Source: an uncultured Collinsella sp.
GTDB taxonomy: Bacteria > Actinomycetota > Coriobacteriia > Coriobacteriales > Coriobacteriaceae
NCBI GenBank assembly: GCA_902491765.1
Contig: CABUIY010000001.1
Span: 101,806 to 165,805 of the forward strand
DNA length: 64,000 nt
Direction of reading: 5' to 3'
Shown here: piece by piece, positions 45,682 through 54,877 of the stretch
Numbering within the stretch: the stretch's first letter is position 1
Layout of the letters: every line of letters starts with the position of its first letter
Translations under genes and position numbers: made by a program
Notes under the pieces: generated by a model
What the model was told of the DNA's origin: nothing
Seen by the model: only the letters and a program-made list of their open reading frames with translations
The model's database searches: none

Positions 45682-47211
45682 CTAGATGTTGAGCGTGTGA
45701 TAGGTCACGCTCGCACCTGCGGCGTCAACGGACACGTCATAGGTCGCAGGGTAGATACGCGTGGAGAACACAAGCGCACCGTCGTTGACAAACACCTCAA
45801 CCGACGAGACATCGCCAACAATGCGCACGTTGCGCACCTCGTCGACGGGCTCCCAGCGCACAGTACGACCGCAGCCGGCAGAAGCGCGACCCTCATCGGT
45901 AAATCGCATCTCAAAACGCGAGGGCAGTTCGCCCTCGGCGGGCACAAATACCAGCTTCAGCTCGCCATCAACAGTCGCGGTAAACGCGCCGTCGACACCG
46001 TCGGCAACAACGTCAAAGCAGGTATCGCCGGCAACCTCCAACGAACCCTCCCCCACACGCACCGAGGCATAATGGTGTTCAATCTCGCGCGCCGGCTGCT
46101 GCAGCACCACGCCGTCGGCACCGGCTGTAAGCTCACGCGGCACTGTCATGCAGTGCTGCCAGCCACGCGCCACGGTGGGGCCGTTACCATAGGTCGGCTC
46201 ATCGGGCATGCCCATCCAGCCGATCAGAATGTGGCGACCGTCCTCGGCCGTGAACTCCTGCGGAGCATAGAAGTCAAAACCGGCGTCCCACAGGCGGAAC
46301 TCGCCCAGCTCATAGGCACCGTCACCACCGGTAATTTCGCCCGTTACAGGCATGTAGCCAGCAGCGTATACGTTGCCGCGGTCCCAACGGCCGCCCTCAA
46401 GGCCCTGGGGCGAGAACGACAAATATGCAACGGTATCGCCATTCGCATCGAGCTCGATATAGCCGGGGCACTCCCACATAAAGCCAAAACGCTCGGGCGT
46501 AGACACACGGTTCTCGAGCTCCCAGCTCAGCATATCGGCCGAACCATACACCAGGATCTCGCCCACATCGCGCCCGGCACCCTCGCCGTGCATCGCACAA
46601 AAACGGCTCTCGACATGCGGCCCGTCCACGCGACGACGCGCGCCCAGCACCATGTGGTAACGCCCATCATCATCGCGCCACACCTTGGGGTCACGCACGT
46701 GGCAGGTCAAATCCTCGGGATAATCCTCAGACGCCAGCACCACGCGCTTTTGGCTAAACGTCTGTCCATCAACGCTCTCGACATACACGGTATCGGCGCG
46801 ACGGCCAGTGTTGACATAGTCATAAACGCCGTCCGCATCGGGGAGCTTAACGTTGCCGGTATAGAGCACGCGAATGCGACCGTCCTCGACCAATGCCGAG
46901 CCCGAGTACACACCATGGCAGTCGAACGGCTCATCGGGAAGCAGCGGCGCGCCAACGTAGTCCCAGTTCATAAGGTCGCGGCTCGTGGCATGTCCCCACA
47001 TCTTGACGCCGCCGTTCACATCAAACGGAGCATACTGGAAGTATGCGTGAAACACGCCATCGGCCTGGCAAAGCCCGTTGGGGTCGTTGAGCCAGCCCGT
47101 GGGCGGCATAATATGAAAATGCTGAGCATAGGGCCCGTGGCCACGCTCGGCGGCCGCTGCATCCATATTGGCAACGAGCTTGGCAAGATCGCGCTGAAGT
47201 GCGTTAGACAT
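45682..47211 (-). CDS. scrB: sucrose-6-phosphate hydrolase (GH32)
   Basis: Cleaves sucrose-6-phosphate, delivered by the adjacent PTS, to glucose-6-phosphate and fructose. The 509 residues have the GH32 five-bladed propeller motifs: WLNDPNGL with the nucleophile Asp, the RDPKVW block with the transition-state Asp, and ECPGYIELD with the acid/base Glu. A C-terminal beta-sandwich follows. There is no signal peptide, consistent with a cytosolic phosphorylated substrate. The ATG at 47211 has only a weak ribosome site (GGAT). It is downstream of scrA across a terminator. Confidence 0.93.
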   Translation of the reverse strand: MSNALQRDLAKLVANMDAAAAERGHGPYAQHFHIMPPTGWLNDPNGLCQADGVFHAYFQYAPFDVNGGVKMWGHATSRDLMNWDYVGAPLLPDEPFDCHGVYSGSALVEDGRIRVLYTGNVKLPDADGVYDYVNTGRRADTVYVESVDGQTFSQKRVVLASEDYPEDLTCHVRDPKVWRDDDGRYHMVLGARRRVDGPHVESRFCAMHGEGAGRDVGEILVYGSADMLSWELENRVSTPERFGFMWECPGYIELDANGDTVAYLSFSPQGLEGGRWDRGNVYAAGYMPVTGEITGGDGAYELGEFRLWDAGFDFYAPQEFTAEDGRHILIGWMGMPDEPTYGNGPTVARGWQHCMTVPRELTAGADGVVLQQPAREIEHHYASVRVGEGSLEVAGDTCFDVVADGVDGAFTATVDGELKLVFVPAEGELPSRFEMRFTDEGRASAGCGRTVRWEPVDEVRNVRIVGDVSSVEVFVNDGALVFSTRIYPATYDVSVDAAGASVTYHTLNI

Positions 47212-47264
47212 GTCGGTATCCAATCGAATTAAATCAACGAACGCTCAAATCAAGGGTTCCAGAT

Positions 47265-47306
47265 AAACAAAACGCCCACAGGATGGAGCCTGCGGGCGTT
47301 TTGTTT
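47265..47306 (-). terminator. terminator between scrA and scrB
   Basis: AAACAAAACGCCCGCA and TGTGGGCGTTTTGTTT on the minus strand form a long hairpin with a terminal T-rich tail. Partial read-through would give unequal PTS and hydrolase expression. Confidence 0.85.
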
Positions 47307-47315
47307 ACGCAAATC

Positions 47316-48716
47316 CTACGCCTGCTCGGAAACCTTGGGCTCGTCCTTGTACAGGACAAACGAGACGGCAAAGGAAACCAGCGCGGCGACCGCAAACATG
47401 ATCGCGTACTGCACGGGCTGGGCCAGGCACAGCAGGATACCAAAGATACCCGTAACGCCCGTGCCGGAGGCGGCCAGCGAAGTGAGCGCGCAGACCAGGG
47501 CGCCGCAACCGCCGCCGATGCAGCCGGCGATGAAGGGCTTAAAGAAGCGCAGGTTCACGCCAAAGATGGCGGGCTCGGTAATGCCCATGAAGGCGGACAG
47601 GGCCGAAGGAAGCGCCAGGCCCTTGATCTTGGCATCGCGGGTCTTAAAGGCAACGGCGAGCGCGGCGCCACCCTGAGCGATGTTGGCAGCGCTGGCGATG
47701 GGCAGCCAGTAGGTCACGCCGTACTGAGCGAGCTGGCCCAGGTCGATGGCGGTGTACATCTGGTGGATACCGGTAACGACCGTGGGGGCATAGAACAGGC
47801 CGACGATAAAGGAACCGATGCCGAAGGGCAGGGTCAGCAGGGCCTGGATCAGACCGAGGATGGCGTTCTCGGCCCAGACAAAGATGGGGCCGACGGCAAC
47901 GAGAGTCACGAGCACGGTCACGAACACCGAGACGAGCGGGGTCACAAAGAGGTCAAACATCTCGGGGACAACCTTGTGGAGGCGCTTCTCCAAGAAGGCG
48001 AGGATAGCGCATGCGATGACGATGGGGATAACGTGGCCTTGATAACCGACCCACTCAAAGCTGTACACACCGGGGATGACGTTGACCATGGTCTGCACGC
48101 CCTCGGAGGCAACCGTGTAGGCGCTCTGCAACGAGGAGTTGATAAACGCACCGCCGACGACAGCGCCCAGATACGGGTTGGCGCCAAAGGCCTTAGCCGC
48201 GGAGTAGCCGATCAGGATCTGCAGGATGCCAAAGGACGTTCCCGAGACCAGGTCGGCAATCTTATAAATAAAGTTATTAGTGTCGAGCGCGATAAAGCCG
48301 TTGGAGGCCATAAAGTTGAGGGCGCTCATAATGCCCAGCAGCAGGCCCGAAGCCACGATGGCGGGGATGATGGGGACAAAGACGTCGCCGAGCACCTTAA
48401 TGGCACGCATAAAGATGTTCTGCTGCTGCGCCGCGGCCTCCTTGACCTCGGCCTTGGTGGCAGCCTCGACGCCGCTGAGCGCAATGAACTCGTCGTAGAC
48501 CTTATTGACGGTGCCAGTGCCAAAAATAATCTGGAGCTGGCCCTGGGCCTCAAAGACGCCCTTGGCACCGTCGATATTCTCGAGGGCCTCCTTGTCGACC
48601 TTGGCGTTATCGGCAATCACCAGGCGCAGACGCGTGGCGCAGTGTGCGGCCGAAACAACGTTGCCAGCGCCACCGATGTTGTCGAGCACCTCTTGGGCTG
48701 ATTTGCGGTAGTCCAT
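47316..48716 (-). CDS. scrA: PTS sucrose-type transporter, EIIBC
   Basis: Imports and phosphorylates sucrose. The 466 residues comprise an N-terminal IIB domain with the phosphorylated Cys in SAAHCATRLRL, an extended linker, and a IIC membrane domain with about ten hydrophobic segments, including GITEPAIFGVNLRFFKPFIAG. There is no fused IIA, so a separate glucose-type IIA must supply phosphate. The start is set by GGAGGAAAGGG upstream. Two LacI-type operators lie in the promoter region. Confidence 0.93.
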   Translation of the reverse strand: MDYRKSAQEVLDNIGGAGNVVSAAHCATRLRLVIADNAKVDKEALENIDGAKGVFEAQGQLQIIFGTGTVNKVYDEFIALSGVEAATKAEVKEAAAQQQNIFMRAIKVLGDVFVPIIPAIVASGLLLGIMSALNFMASNGFIALDTNNFIYKIADLVSGTSFGILQILIGYSAAKAFGANPYLGAVVGGAFINSSLQSAYTVASEGVQTMVNVIPGVYSFEWVGYQGHVIPIVIACAILAFLEKRLHKVVPEMFDLFVTPLVSVFVTVLVTLVAVGPIFVWAENAILGLIQALLTLPFGIGSFIVGLFYAPTVVTGIHQMYTAIDLGQLAQYGVTYWLPIASAANIAQGGAALAVAFKTRDAKIKGLALPSALSAFMGITEPAIFGVNLRFFKPFIAGCIGGGCGALVCALTSLAASGTGVTGIFGILLCLAQPVQYAIMFAVAALVSFAVSFVLYKDEPKVSEQA

Positions 48717-48772
48717 GACTTCCCTTTCCTCCAGCGGGCGCATGTGCACCCGGTCATCTTTGATACTTACAC

Positions 48773-48786
48773 TGTAATCGTTTTCA
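48773..48786 (-). promoter_or_regulatory. LacI-family operator 1 upstream of scrA
   Basis: TGAAAACGATTACA on the minus strand fits the TGNAANCGNTNNCA pattern of LacI/CcpA-type sites. An identical 14-mer occurs 26 bp further upstream. Confidence 0.85.
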
Positions 48787-48798
48787 GTTTCATATGTA

Positions 48799-48812
48799 TG
48801 TAATCGTTTTCA
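48799..48812 (-). promoter_or_regulatory. LacI-family operator 2 upstream of scrA
   Basis: A second TGAAAACGATTACA, identical to operator 1. The 26-bp centre spacing allows two dimers to bind near the same face of DNA. Confidence 0.85.
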
Positions 48813-48900
48813 CAGTAGGGTGAACGGTAGGAAATAGCCGGCGAATGGTAGTTTTACGGCAAAAACAGGCGGCTCAGAGGCAGACAGACGTGCCCAGAGT

Positions 48901-49881
48901 CTAGACATTCATAAGCTGATGGCCGAGCTTGAGCGTCTTGAGACCGCGCTCCCCCTCCACGCCATCGAGCGTGTCGAGCAGCATGCTGGTGGCCTCGACG
49001 CCACTGGTCAGATACCCATAATGCACAGTGGGAATGCCGCCCGTCAGCGCGCGCAAAAACGCATTGTCGCCAAAACCGCTCACGCGGTGTATGCCCTCGC
49101 CCATGCCGCGAACCTCATCGATGGCACGCAGCGCGCCCGCCGCCATGGTATCGGTCGCGCAGGCGATAAACGAAACATCGGGTACTTCGCCCAGCAGCTC
49201 GCGCGACGCACGATAGCCGGAATCGAGGGTAAAGGACCCGCGGCGAATCAGCTCGGGATCGAGCACAACACCCGCGGCGCCCAGACCAGCTTCAAAACCA
49301 CGACGACGGTCGTAACCGGCGGCACGGTCTTCCTCGGTAACTCCAATATAGGCAATCTTGCCGTCCACACGGCCCGCAAGCGCATGGCCCAGTTCAAAGG
49401 CAGCCTCGAAATCGTCATGGTAGACGCAAGCCGCGCCCTCGACGTTTTGGCCGATCAGCACAATGGGCACGTGGCAAGACGCAATGGCCGCACGATGTTC
49501 GTCGGTGATCATGGTCGCCACGAGTACAATGCCATCGACCGGGTGATTTTGGAATAAATCGAGGTACTCGAGCTCGCGATCAGGGGCGTTGTCGGTATTG
49601 GCAAGCAGCATCTGGTAGCCACGGCGACCGAGCACCTGGCCAATGCCGGCGGTAATGCGGCTAACGGATTCCGAGTTAATCTTGGGCACGATGACGCCGA
49701 TGAGTTTGGTGGAGCCGGTGCGCAGCGCGCGAGCCTGGCTGGACCGCACGTATCCGGTCAGCTCAATCGCCTGCTTAATGCGCGCGGCCTTATCCGCCGA
49801 GATATATCCACCGTTGAGGTAGCGCGAGACGGCGGCACTCGAAACGCCGGCCAGCTCGGCCACATCTTTCATCTTTACCAC
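48901..49881 (-). CDS. LacI-family sucrose regulator
   Basis: A 326-residue LacI/GalR repressor with N-terminal helix-turn-helix MKDVAELAGVSSAAVSRYLNG, hinge helix (SSQARALRTG) and a periplasmic-binding-protein-like ligand domain. Sucrose or a phosphorylated sugar is the expected effector because scrA and scrB lie directly downstream. The GTG at 49881 is preferred for AGGGG upstream, giving VVKMKDVAEL. An operator overlaps its own promoter region, indicating autoregulation. Confidence 0.92.
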   Translation of the reverse strand: MVKMKDVAELAGVSSAAVSRYLNGGYISADKAARIKQAIELTGYVRSSQARALRTGSTKLIGVIVPKINSESVSRITAGIGQVLGRRGYQMLLANTDNAPDRELEYLDLFQNHPVDGIVLVATMITDEHRAAIASCHVPIVLIGQNVEGAACVYHDDFEAAFELGHALAGRVDGKIAYIGVTEEDRAAGYDRRRGFEAGLGAAGVVLDPELIRRGSFTLDSGYRASRELLGEVPDVSFIACATDTMAAGALRAIDEVRGMGEGIHRVSGFGDNAFLRALTGGIPTVHYGYLTSGVEATSMLLDTLDGVEGERGLKTLKLGHQLMNV

Positions 49882-49896
49882 AAGCACCCCTGTCAT

Positions 49897-49910
49897 TGAA
49901 ATCGCTTACA
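49897..49910. promoter_or_regulatory. LacI-family operator 3, at the regulator's own 5' end
   Basis: TGAAATCGCTTACA matches the same 14-bp palindromic pattern as the two sites before scrA, with three base differences. It sits just upstream of the regulator's reading frame. Confidence 0.75.
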
Positions 49911-49926
49911 CAATGATACCTGTTCG

Positions 49927-50110
49927 TTCCGGCGTTCTGACGAACGCCGGACTGCTCGACGCTGCGCGGGCATCTGCCGGGCGATCTGCCGCTCAAACCG
50001 TCGCTCGCGTACATGAAGTACGCGTCGCTCCTCTTTCGTGGCACCTCGCCACGGCAGCTGCCCGCTCGCTGACGTACGCTCGACCAGGAGCGCCCCTCTT
50101 TGTGCAATTT
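49927..50110. repeat. structured intergenic region with three hairpins at the pel operon 3' end
   Basis: About 180 bases contain successive inverted repeats: TCCGGCGTTC/GAACGCCGGA, CGCGTAC/GTACGCG and CGTGGC/GCCACG, plus recurring CGCTCG/CGAGCG words. A plus-strand open frame of 68 codons (49913-50119) is Ala/Arg-rich without a ribosome site, and I do not call it a gene. The region may hold the operon terminator, a structured RNA, or a dispersed repeat. Confidence 0.5.
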
Positions 50111-50123
50111 GCTCGCTAGGGTT

Positions 50124-50789
50124 CTAACCGTGATACTCGCCGTTGTATTGGATGAGCGTCAGGTCCTCCACGCCGTCGAGCGCACGAATGGCGTCCGCAT
50201 AGGGCATGTCAACGCCGTCCGAGAACACCTCCACGGCCATCTCGACCTTGTCACCGCGCATGGTCTTGGACTTCACCGTAAACTTGGTGCGGCCAAAGGC
50301 ACGCACAATGTCGTCACCCGTGGTCTGACCCGTATAGTGGATAACCATCATGTACACGCGCGCCTTGTCCTGGTGCGTAGCGAAGCCGGCGATCATCACG
50401 ACGATCACCACTGCCGCAAGCCCTACGAGCGCGTACATGCCGGCGCCCGCTGTGATACCCGTGGTAATGGACCAAAACAGATACAACAGGTCGAGCGGAT
50501 CCTTGACCGCCGTTCGGTAACGGACGATAGACAGAGCACCAACCATACCGAGCGAGATGACCACGTTGGTCGAGATCGCGAGCGTCACCATGCAGGTGAG
50601 CACGCACATGCCCACAAGCGTCACGGCAAAGCTGCGCGAGTACACCACGCCGGTAAAAAAGCGCTTGTACACGTAGTAGATCAGGATGCCCATGGCGAGC
50701 GCCACGAGCAGCGACAGGCCGATCTTGGCAGGGTCGACCTGGCCAAACGCCTCCAAGACGGAGTTCTTAAAAAAGTCCCTGGTGCTCAT
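50124..50789 (-). CDS. DUF4956 membrane protein
   Basis: A 221-residue protein with four or so N-terminal membrane segments (about residues 22-42, 53-72, 76-95 and 112-138) and a cytoplasmic C-terminal domain (residues ~145-221). The conserved MVGALSIVRYRTAVKDPLDLLYLFWSI stretch marks the DUF4956 family. These proteins commonly accompany VTC-domain and CotH genes, as here. It is the last gene of the pel-type operon, four bases after the VTC gene. Function is unknown; a membrane partner of the VTC protein is inferred. Confidence 0.85.
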   Translation of the reverse strand: MSTRDFFKNSVLEAFGQVDPAKIGLSLLVALAMGILIYYVYKRFFTGVVYSRSFAVTLVGMCVLTCMVTLAISTNVVISLGMVGALSIVRYRTAVKDPLDLLYLFWSITTGITAGAGMYALVGLAAVVIVVMIAGFATHQDKARVYMMVIHYTGQTTGDDIVRAFGRTKFTVKSKTMRGDKVEMAVEVFSDGVDMPYADAIRALDGVEDLTLIQYNGEYHG

Positions 50790-50792
50790 GGT

Positions 50793-51584
50793 CTAAATAT
50801 CCCCTCGGTTCTCAAAATCCGATTCCCAGTAATTAAAACCGCGCAGGTAGGCGGTCTTTTCGTAACACAGGCAGTACTTGGAAACCGCCGTGAGCTCGGC
50901 CGCACCCGGCGGCACCAAATCGCGCACCAGCTGCGGGCAAAACTCGGTAAACTTGACCTCCATCACTAGTTTGCCGGGCTCCAAGACCGGCAGCGCGGGC
51001 AAGGTCGCATCAAAGATATCGAAGCTTCCCACCGCGGCGCGCACGTTCATGTCAAACGTAACGCGCACGGTGCCCTCGTCCATCACCCACGGCTCGCGCT
51101 CGTAGTCCACGATGGTGCGCGGGCGCATCATGTTGCAGATGCACTCGATATAGAACTCACGGCAGAGCTGATGCGGGCTGCGCAGCAAAAAGTCATAGTC
51201 GCCGGCGAGGACCTGCTCAAACTCGTCGCGGGTGAGCGGCGCATCCTCCTTGTAGATCCAGCTGCCGTACTTCTTTTTACGCTCGAGCTTAATCACCTTG
51301 TCGCTGCCGTTATAGATGCGCACGCGATACTTTTTGCGCATCAGGATACCGGCGTCTTTTTCCTCGTAGGCCGAGTTGCAGTAGTCGTCAAAATACAGGC
51401 TGCGGATGGTGTAACCGCCCGCCCGCGCATGCTTGTCCAGCTTAAAGACCGGCGACATGCGACAGGCAAGCGCGGCGTGCTCGCCCTCGTTAATGAGGTA
51501 CTTGAGCTCGTGGCGGTAACGCTCCTGCGTGGTTCGCGCGGGCGGAGCCGCCAGACGCTCAAGCAGCGCGCTAGCCCTCCTCAT
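50793..51584 (-). CDS. VTC-domain (polyphosphate polymerase-type) protein
   Basis: A 263-residue cytosolic protein with the VTC triphosphate-tunnel fold. The basic strand motifs ERYRHELKYLI, YTIRSLYFDDYCNSAYEEK, RKKYRVRIYN, KVIKLERKKKYG and VDYEREPW are all present, as is the late acidic KLVMEVKFTE. In yeast this fold makes polyphosphate from ATP; bacterial members have unproven roles. The start ATG lies inside the end of cotH (14-base overlap) with GGAGG six bases upstream, so synthesis is coupled. Confidence 0.88.
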   Translation of the reverse strand: MRRASALLERLAAPPARTTQERYRHELKYLINEGEHAALACRMSPVFKLDKHARAGGYTIRSLYFDDYCNSAYEEKDAGILMRKKYRVRIYNGSDKVIKLERKKKYGSWIYKEDAPLTRDEFEQVLAGDYDFLLRSPHQLCREFYIECICNMMRPRTIVDYEREPWVMDEGTVRVTFDMNVRAAVGSFDIFDATLPALPVLEPGKLVMEVKFTEFCPQLVRDLVPPGAAELTAVSKYCLCYEKTAYLRGFNYWESDFENRGDI

Positions 51585-53340
51585 ACGTGTCCTCCACGAC
51601 CTTGCCGCCATCTTGCACGTAGAAGCACTTCATGCCGTACTGCTTGCCGTCGTCGGTCACGTAATAGTCAAACGCATCTTGCGTATAGCCGTCGGAGTTG
51701 GTGGCGCGCACACGCACAAAATATTGGCCGGCATCGGGCGCATCGCAGGTCACCTCGGGCAGCAGCACGTCCTCGGCCTTAAAGACCACGTCGCTTATGG
51801 CATAGTCGCGCGCAAGCTCCACGGTATAGCGGATGTCGCGCGCCTTAAAGTCGTAGGACGCATCCCAATTGATGCGCAGCTTACCGTTATCGATCTGCGG
51901 CACGCCAATGTAGAACGGCATGGGCTTCTTATAGCTCTCGCGATAGCTCTTGTAGTTCTCCTCAATCTCGGAGGGGATGGCCGCGGCGATCTGCTCGTAT
52001 TCGTCCTTGGTCACGGGCAGGTTATCGAGGTCGGGCGCAGCAAAGACGAGCGGCTCCGTGACCTCACGATAATGCTCGACCATCTTGCTCAGACGCTCTT
52101 CGGTCAAATACGAGCGCAGGTCCTTGACGGCGCTATCGAGTTCGCTGCGGAACGACTTGCTGCGCAGCGCGCGGTTAAATAGCACGTTGCCCCAGTAGTT
52201 GCTCACGCCGCGCTCCCAGCTCGCATAATCCGAGAATCCGGTCAGGCTCAGCTCAAGCTTGCGCAGCATGCCGTCGTTGTCCCAATCCAGGATGTACCAA
52301 ACCTTGGAGTTAAGCGGGCTGTACAGATAGCAGTTACGATTCTGCGTATCGCAATTACCCGTCAAGATCTGAAACGCCATCCAATAGACCAGGTTCTCGG
52401 TATCGAAGTAGGTGTCGAGCACGTCGTCGATCTTTTGCGTATCGTCGTTGAGCGCATCGAGCATCTCGATCAACTTGGTATGGTCCGAATCGCCCTTAAT
52501 CTCGAGCATGCCCTCAAACGCCGTCTGGTTATAGTCGGGGTCATCGGCGAGCTTAATGGTGTCTTCGAAGCGATGGAAATCGAAGCTGTTCACCTTATAG
52601 AGATGCCCGCTCTTATCCAGACCGTGGGCCTTGAGCGCCGTCTTGTTGAGCTGCTCAACCTGCGTAAACAGACCGTAGTCCCCAAAGGTGTCGTTAGTTT
52701 TTTCGGTCTGGTCGCACACCCATAAGTGCACAAACTGCGTGCGCAGGCCCATCATCTGGGGAATGCCACGAATCAGATCGTAGGCCATCTTGTTACGAAA
52801 GCGCATGCCCTCGCCCATGTGCTTGTTAAGCGCAATCGCACGTTGCTGGCGCCACGTGCCCTTGCCCTTTTTGAGCTCCACCTTGTAGTTCTTTTGCGTA
52901 TAGGTACTCGACGTCTGACCGCGCACCTGCACCGTGGCGTTGGGCGCCTCCTCGCCATAGCCCACTTCGCCAGCAACGGGACCCTTATCATCGCCAGGCT
53001 GCAGCAGGCCCATAACCTGATAGCGCGTCACGCCCATGTCGGCATAGTCGTAGACCGAGTACGTATTGATCTCGGCCCAGCTGTGGTCCGTGTTCTCGGA
53101 GCTATTGCCGCGCGAGACCGTCAGGTACATGGTCACAATGCCCGAGTCGTCGTAAACCTCGTACAGCTCGTCCTTGTCGCGAAGATGCTTGATCTCGCTA
53201 GACGCATCGGCCTTTTTAATCTTGTCCTGCTTCTTGGTCTTTTTTGTCGAGGAGTCTTCCTGCACCGAGCAGCCCGAAAGCAGCAACGTGCCGGCAGCCG
53301 CCTCAATCAAGCGGCGGCGCGATATCATCCTATCGGTCAT
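51571..53340 (-). CDS. CotH-family kinase lipoprotein
   Basis: A 589-residue extracytoplasmic protein. The N-terminus MTDRMISRRRLIEAAAG is Tat-like (SRRRL) and ends in the lipobox LLLSGC (Cys24). The CotH core follows: TVQVRGQTSSTYTQKNYKVEL, GEGMRFRNKMAYDLI, YGLFTQVEQLNK, and the metal-binding-type WYILDWDNDGML. A fibronectin-like C-terminal region (about 480-580) ends near DGKQYGMKCFYVQDGG. CotH proteins of spore coats are atypical protein kinases; the target here is unknown. It overlaps pelG by eleven bases. Confidence 0.87.
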   Translation of the reverse strand: MTDRMISRRRLIEAAAGTLLLSGCSVQEDSSTKKTKKQDKIKKADASSEIKHLRDKDELYEVYDDSGIVTMYLTVSRGNSSENTDHSWAEINTYSVYDYADMGVTRYQVMGLLQPGDDKGPVAGEVGYGEEAPNATVQVRGQTSSTYTQKNYKVELKKGKGTWRQQRAIALNKHMGEGMRFRNKMAYDLIRGIPQMMGLRTQFVHLWVCDQTEKTNDTFGDYGLFTQVEQLNKTALKAHGLDKSGHLYKVNSFDFHRFEDTIKLADDPDYNQTAFEGMLEIKGDSDHTKLIEMLDALNDDTQKIDDVLDTYFDTENLVYWMAFQILTGNCDTQNRNCYLYSPLNSKVWYILDWDNDGMLRKLELSLTGFSDYASWERGVSNYWGNVLFNRALRSKSFRSELDSAVKDLRSYLTEERLSKMVEHYREVTEPLVFAAPDLDNLPVTKDEYEQIAAAIPSEIEENYKSYRESYKKPMPFYIGVPQIDNGKLRINWDASYDFKARDIRYTVELARDYAISDVVFKAEDVLLPEVTCDAPDAGQYFVRVRATNSDGYTQDAFDYYVTDDGKQYGMKCFYVQDGGKVVEDTYEEG

Positions 53341-54874
53341 CAGGACCTCCCCAATGGTTGCGATATACACGAACCACCGTGCGCTCAAACGCGCCATGCG
53401 GCTCGCCCTCTAGACGCAGCTCCTCGTAGCGCCGCTCGGCACGGTCGAGCAGGCGGCCCAGCTCGGTAAACCAGCCCACCTTGTCGGTCGCCGCAATGGG
53501 CTGCTGGCTCAGGATACGATACGGCAAGTTGTCAGTATAGGTATCGAGCCGCAGCAGTGCCACGATAAAAAACACCGCCGCACCCAACAAAAAGCCAAAG
53601 CCGTAAAACTGCTGCGGAAAAAACAGCGAGACGACGGTCGCCAGCCCGGCCACGCCGGCAAACAGGCCCGATGCCAGCACCGCGCCCTTGTAGTCGGTAA
53701 AGTACAGCAAGATGAGCATCACCGTATTGCTCACGGCATACAGGCCATAGGCCACGCATAACGTGCGAAAATACCCGTGCATAAGGTTGTTAAAGCCCAG
53801 CGGCAGGGCCGAGAGCACCGTGGTCTCGAGCGAGATCACCGCCGCCGTCACAAACAGCTGTTTGAGCGCACAAAAGCGCAGTTCGCGATTGAGCGTAGCG
53901 AGCATCTCCTCCTCGGCCACCATAATGTCGCCCACCACGCCACCGTCGTTGAACAGGCTGTAATAGTCGCGGTAACGCGGATAAAAATTCACCTCGACCG
54001 ACACCACAAAGTTGACGGTCGTGACCAGAATGGTCAAAAACGCAAGCAACGCCGGCACATCATGATAGGGCGCGCCGTAAAACAGGCCCTTGACCTGCAC
54101 GCCAATGGGGCCGGCCCAAATAATTACCAGATGTGCAAAGAGTCCCAGGTTGGTAAACAGGCCCGTGAGTGCCAGCGGCATAAACTGATCGAGCCAGCGC
54201 AAAAAGAGCCAGGGGCTGCGGTCGCTCTGAGGAAAATACCGGTACAGCAGCACCACGTCCCAAGCGAGCATCACACCGTAGCCCAGGGCGATCGAGGCCA
54301 GCAGGCCCTCGACCGGCGGCAGCCCCAGTGCCAGCGCGGCCAAGGCACACAGGCACGCCACGCCAATGGCCGCGGCAAAGCTGCACAGAATACCCCGGTA
54401 GTCCTTAATAGCGGTGAGATAGCTCATGCCGTTCCAGTTGACGATCATAATGTTGAACAGCCACAGGCACAGCAGCCCCTGCAGTAGCGTGGCGCCCGAG
54501 AACAGCAAAAATACGCCGTAGAGCACCGTGCCCGCAACGAGCATGATGGCGTTGGAGCCCCAAAACGAGGGCAAGACCTCTTCTTCGCGCTCGGCAAACA
54601 GCATGTCCGCCAAAAAGCGCGTGACGGGCATGGAGAAAAAGCTCGTGAGCGTAAGCGACGCCAGAAGCGTATAGGTCACCATGCACACCAGCAGATCCTG
54701 GTTGGCGCGGCCCACGTCCCACAGACCGCACAGCACCAAAATGCCCACCTGCAACAGTACGCCCAGCAGCATGGGGCCCGTGCACACGATGCCGGCGTAG
54801 CCATAGGCGCGCATCGTGGCAAACAGACCCTTGCGCTTAAACAGGCGCTTGAGCTCAAAACCGATTCCGGCCAC
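53330..54874 (-). CDS. pelG: PelG-like exopolysaccharide membrane transporter
   Basis: A 514-residue protein with about 12 membrane segments, starting MAGIGFELKRLFKRKGLFATMRAYGYAGIVCTGP, the characteristic N-terminus of PelG. In Pel systems it is the MOP-superfamily channel that works with the glycosyltransferase PelF and the regulator PelD. It follows pelF by three bases. A soluble C-terminal tail (about 455-514) extends beyond the membrane part. Confidence 0.92.
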   Translation of the reverse strand: MAGIGFELKRLFKRKGLFATMRAYGYAGIVCTGPMLLGVLLQVGILVLCGLWDVGRANQDLLVCMVTYTLLASLTLTSFFSMPVTRFLADMLFAEREEEVLPSFWGSNAIMLVAGTVLYGVFLLFSGATLLQGLLCLWLFNIMIVNWNGMSYLTAIKDYRGILCSFAAAIGVACLCALAALALGLPPVEGLLASIALGYGVMLAWDVVLLYRYFPQSDRSPWLFLRWLDQFMPLALTGLFTNLGLFAHLVIIWAGPIGVQVKGLFYGAPYHDVPALLAFLTILVTTVNFVVSVEVNFYPRYRDYYSLFNDGGVVGDIMVAEEEMLATLNRELRFCALKQLFVTAAVISLETTVLSALPLGFNNLMHGYFRTLCVAYGLYAVSNTVMLILLYFTDYKGAVLASGLFAGVAGLATVVSLFFPQQFYGFGFLLGAAVFFIVALLRLDTYTDNLPYRILSQQPIAATDKVGWFTELGRLLDRAERRYEELRLEGEPHGAFERTVVRVYRNHWGGPDDR

Positions 54875-54877
54875 CGG

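Noticed and set aside
48773..48812. Catabolite (CcpA cre) sites rather than operators of the local regulator
   Set aside because: The pattern fits both, but the matching third site at the LacI-type gene's own start and the scrA/scrB context favour the local regulator. A dual role is not excluded.
49913..50119. 68-codon plus-strand frame between the LacI regulator and the DUF4956 gene
   Set aside because: No ribosome site, Ala/Arg-rich composition, and the sequence is better explained by a series of hairpins.
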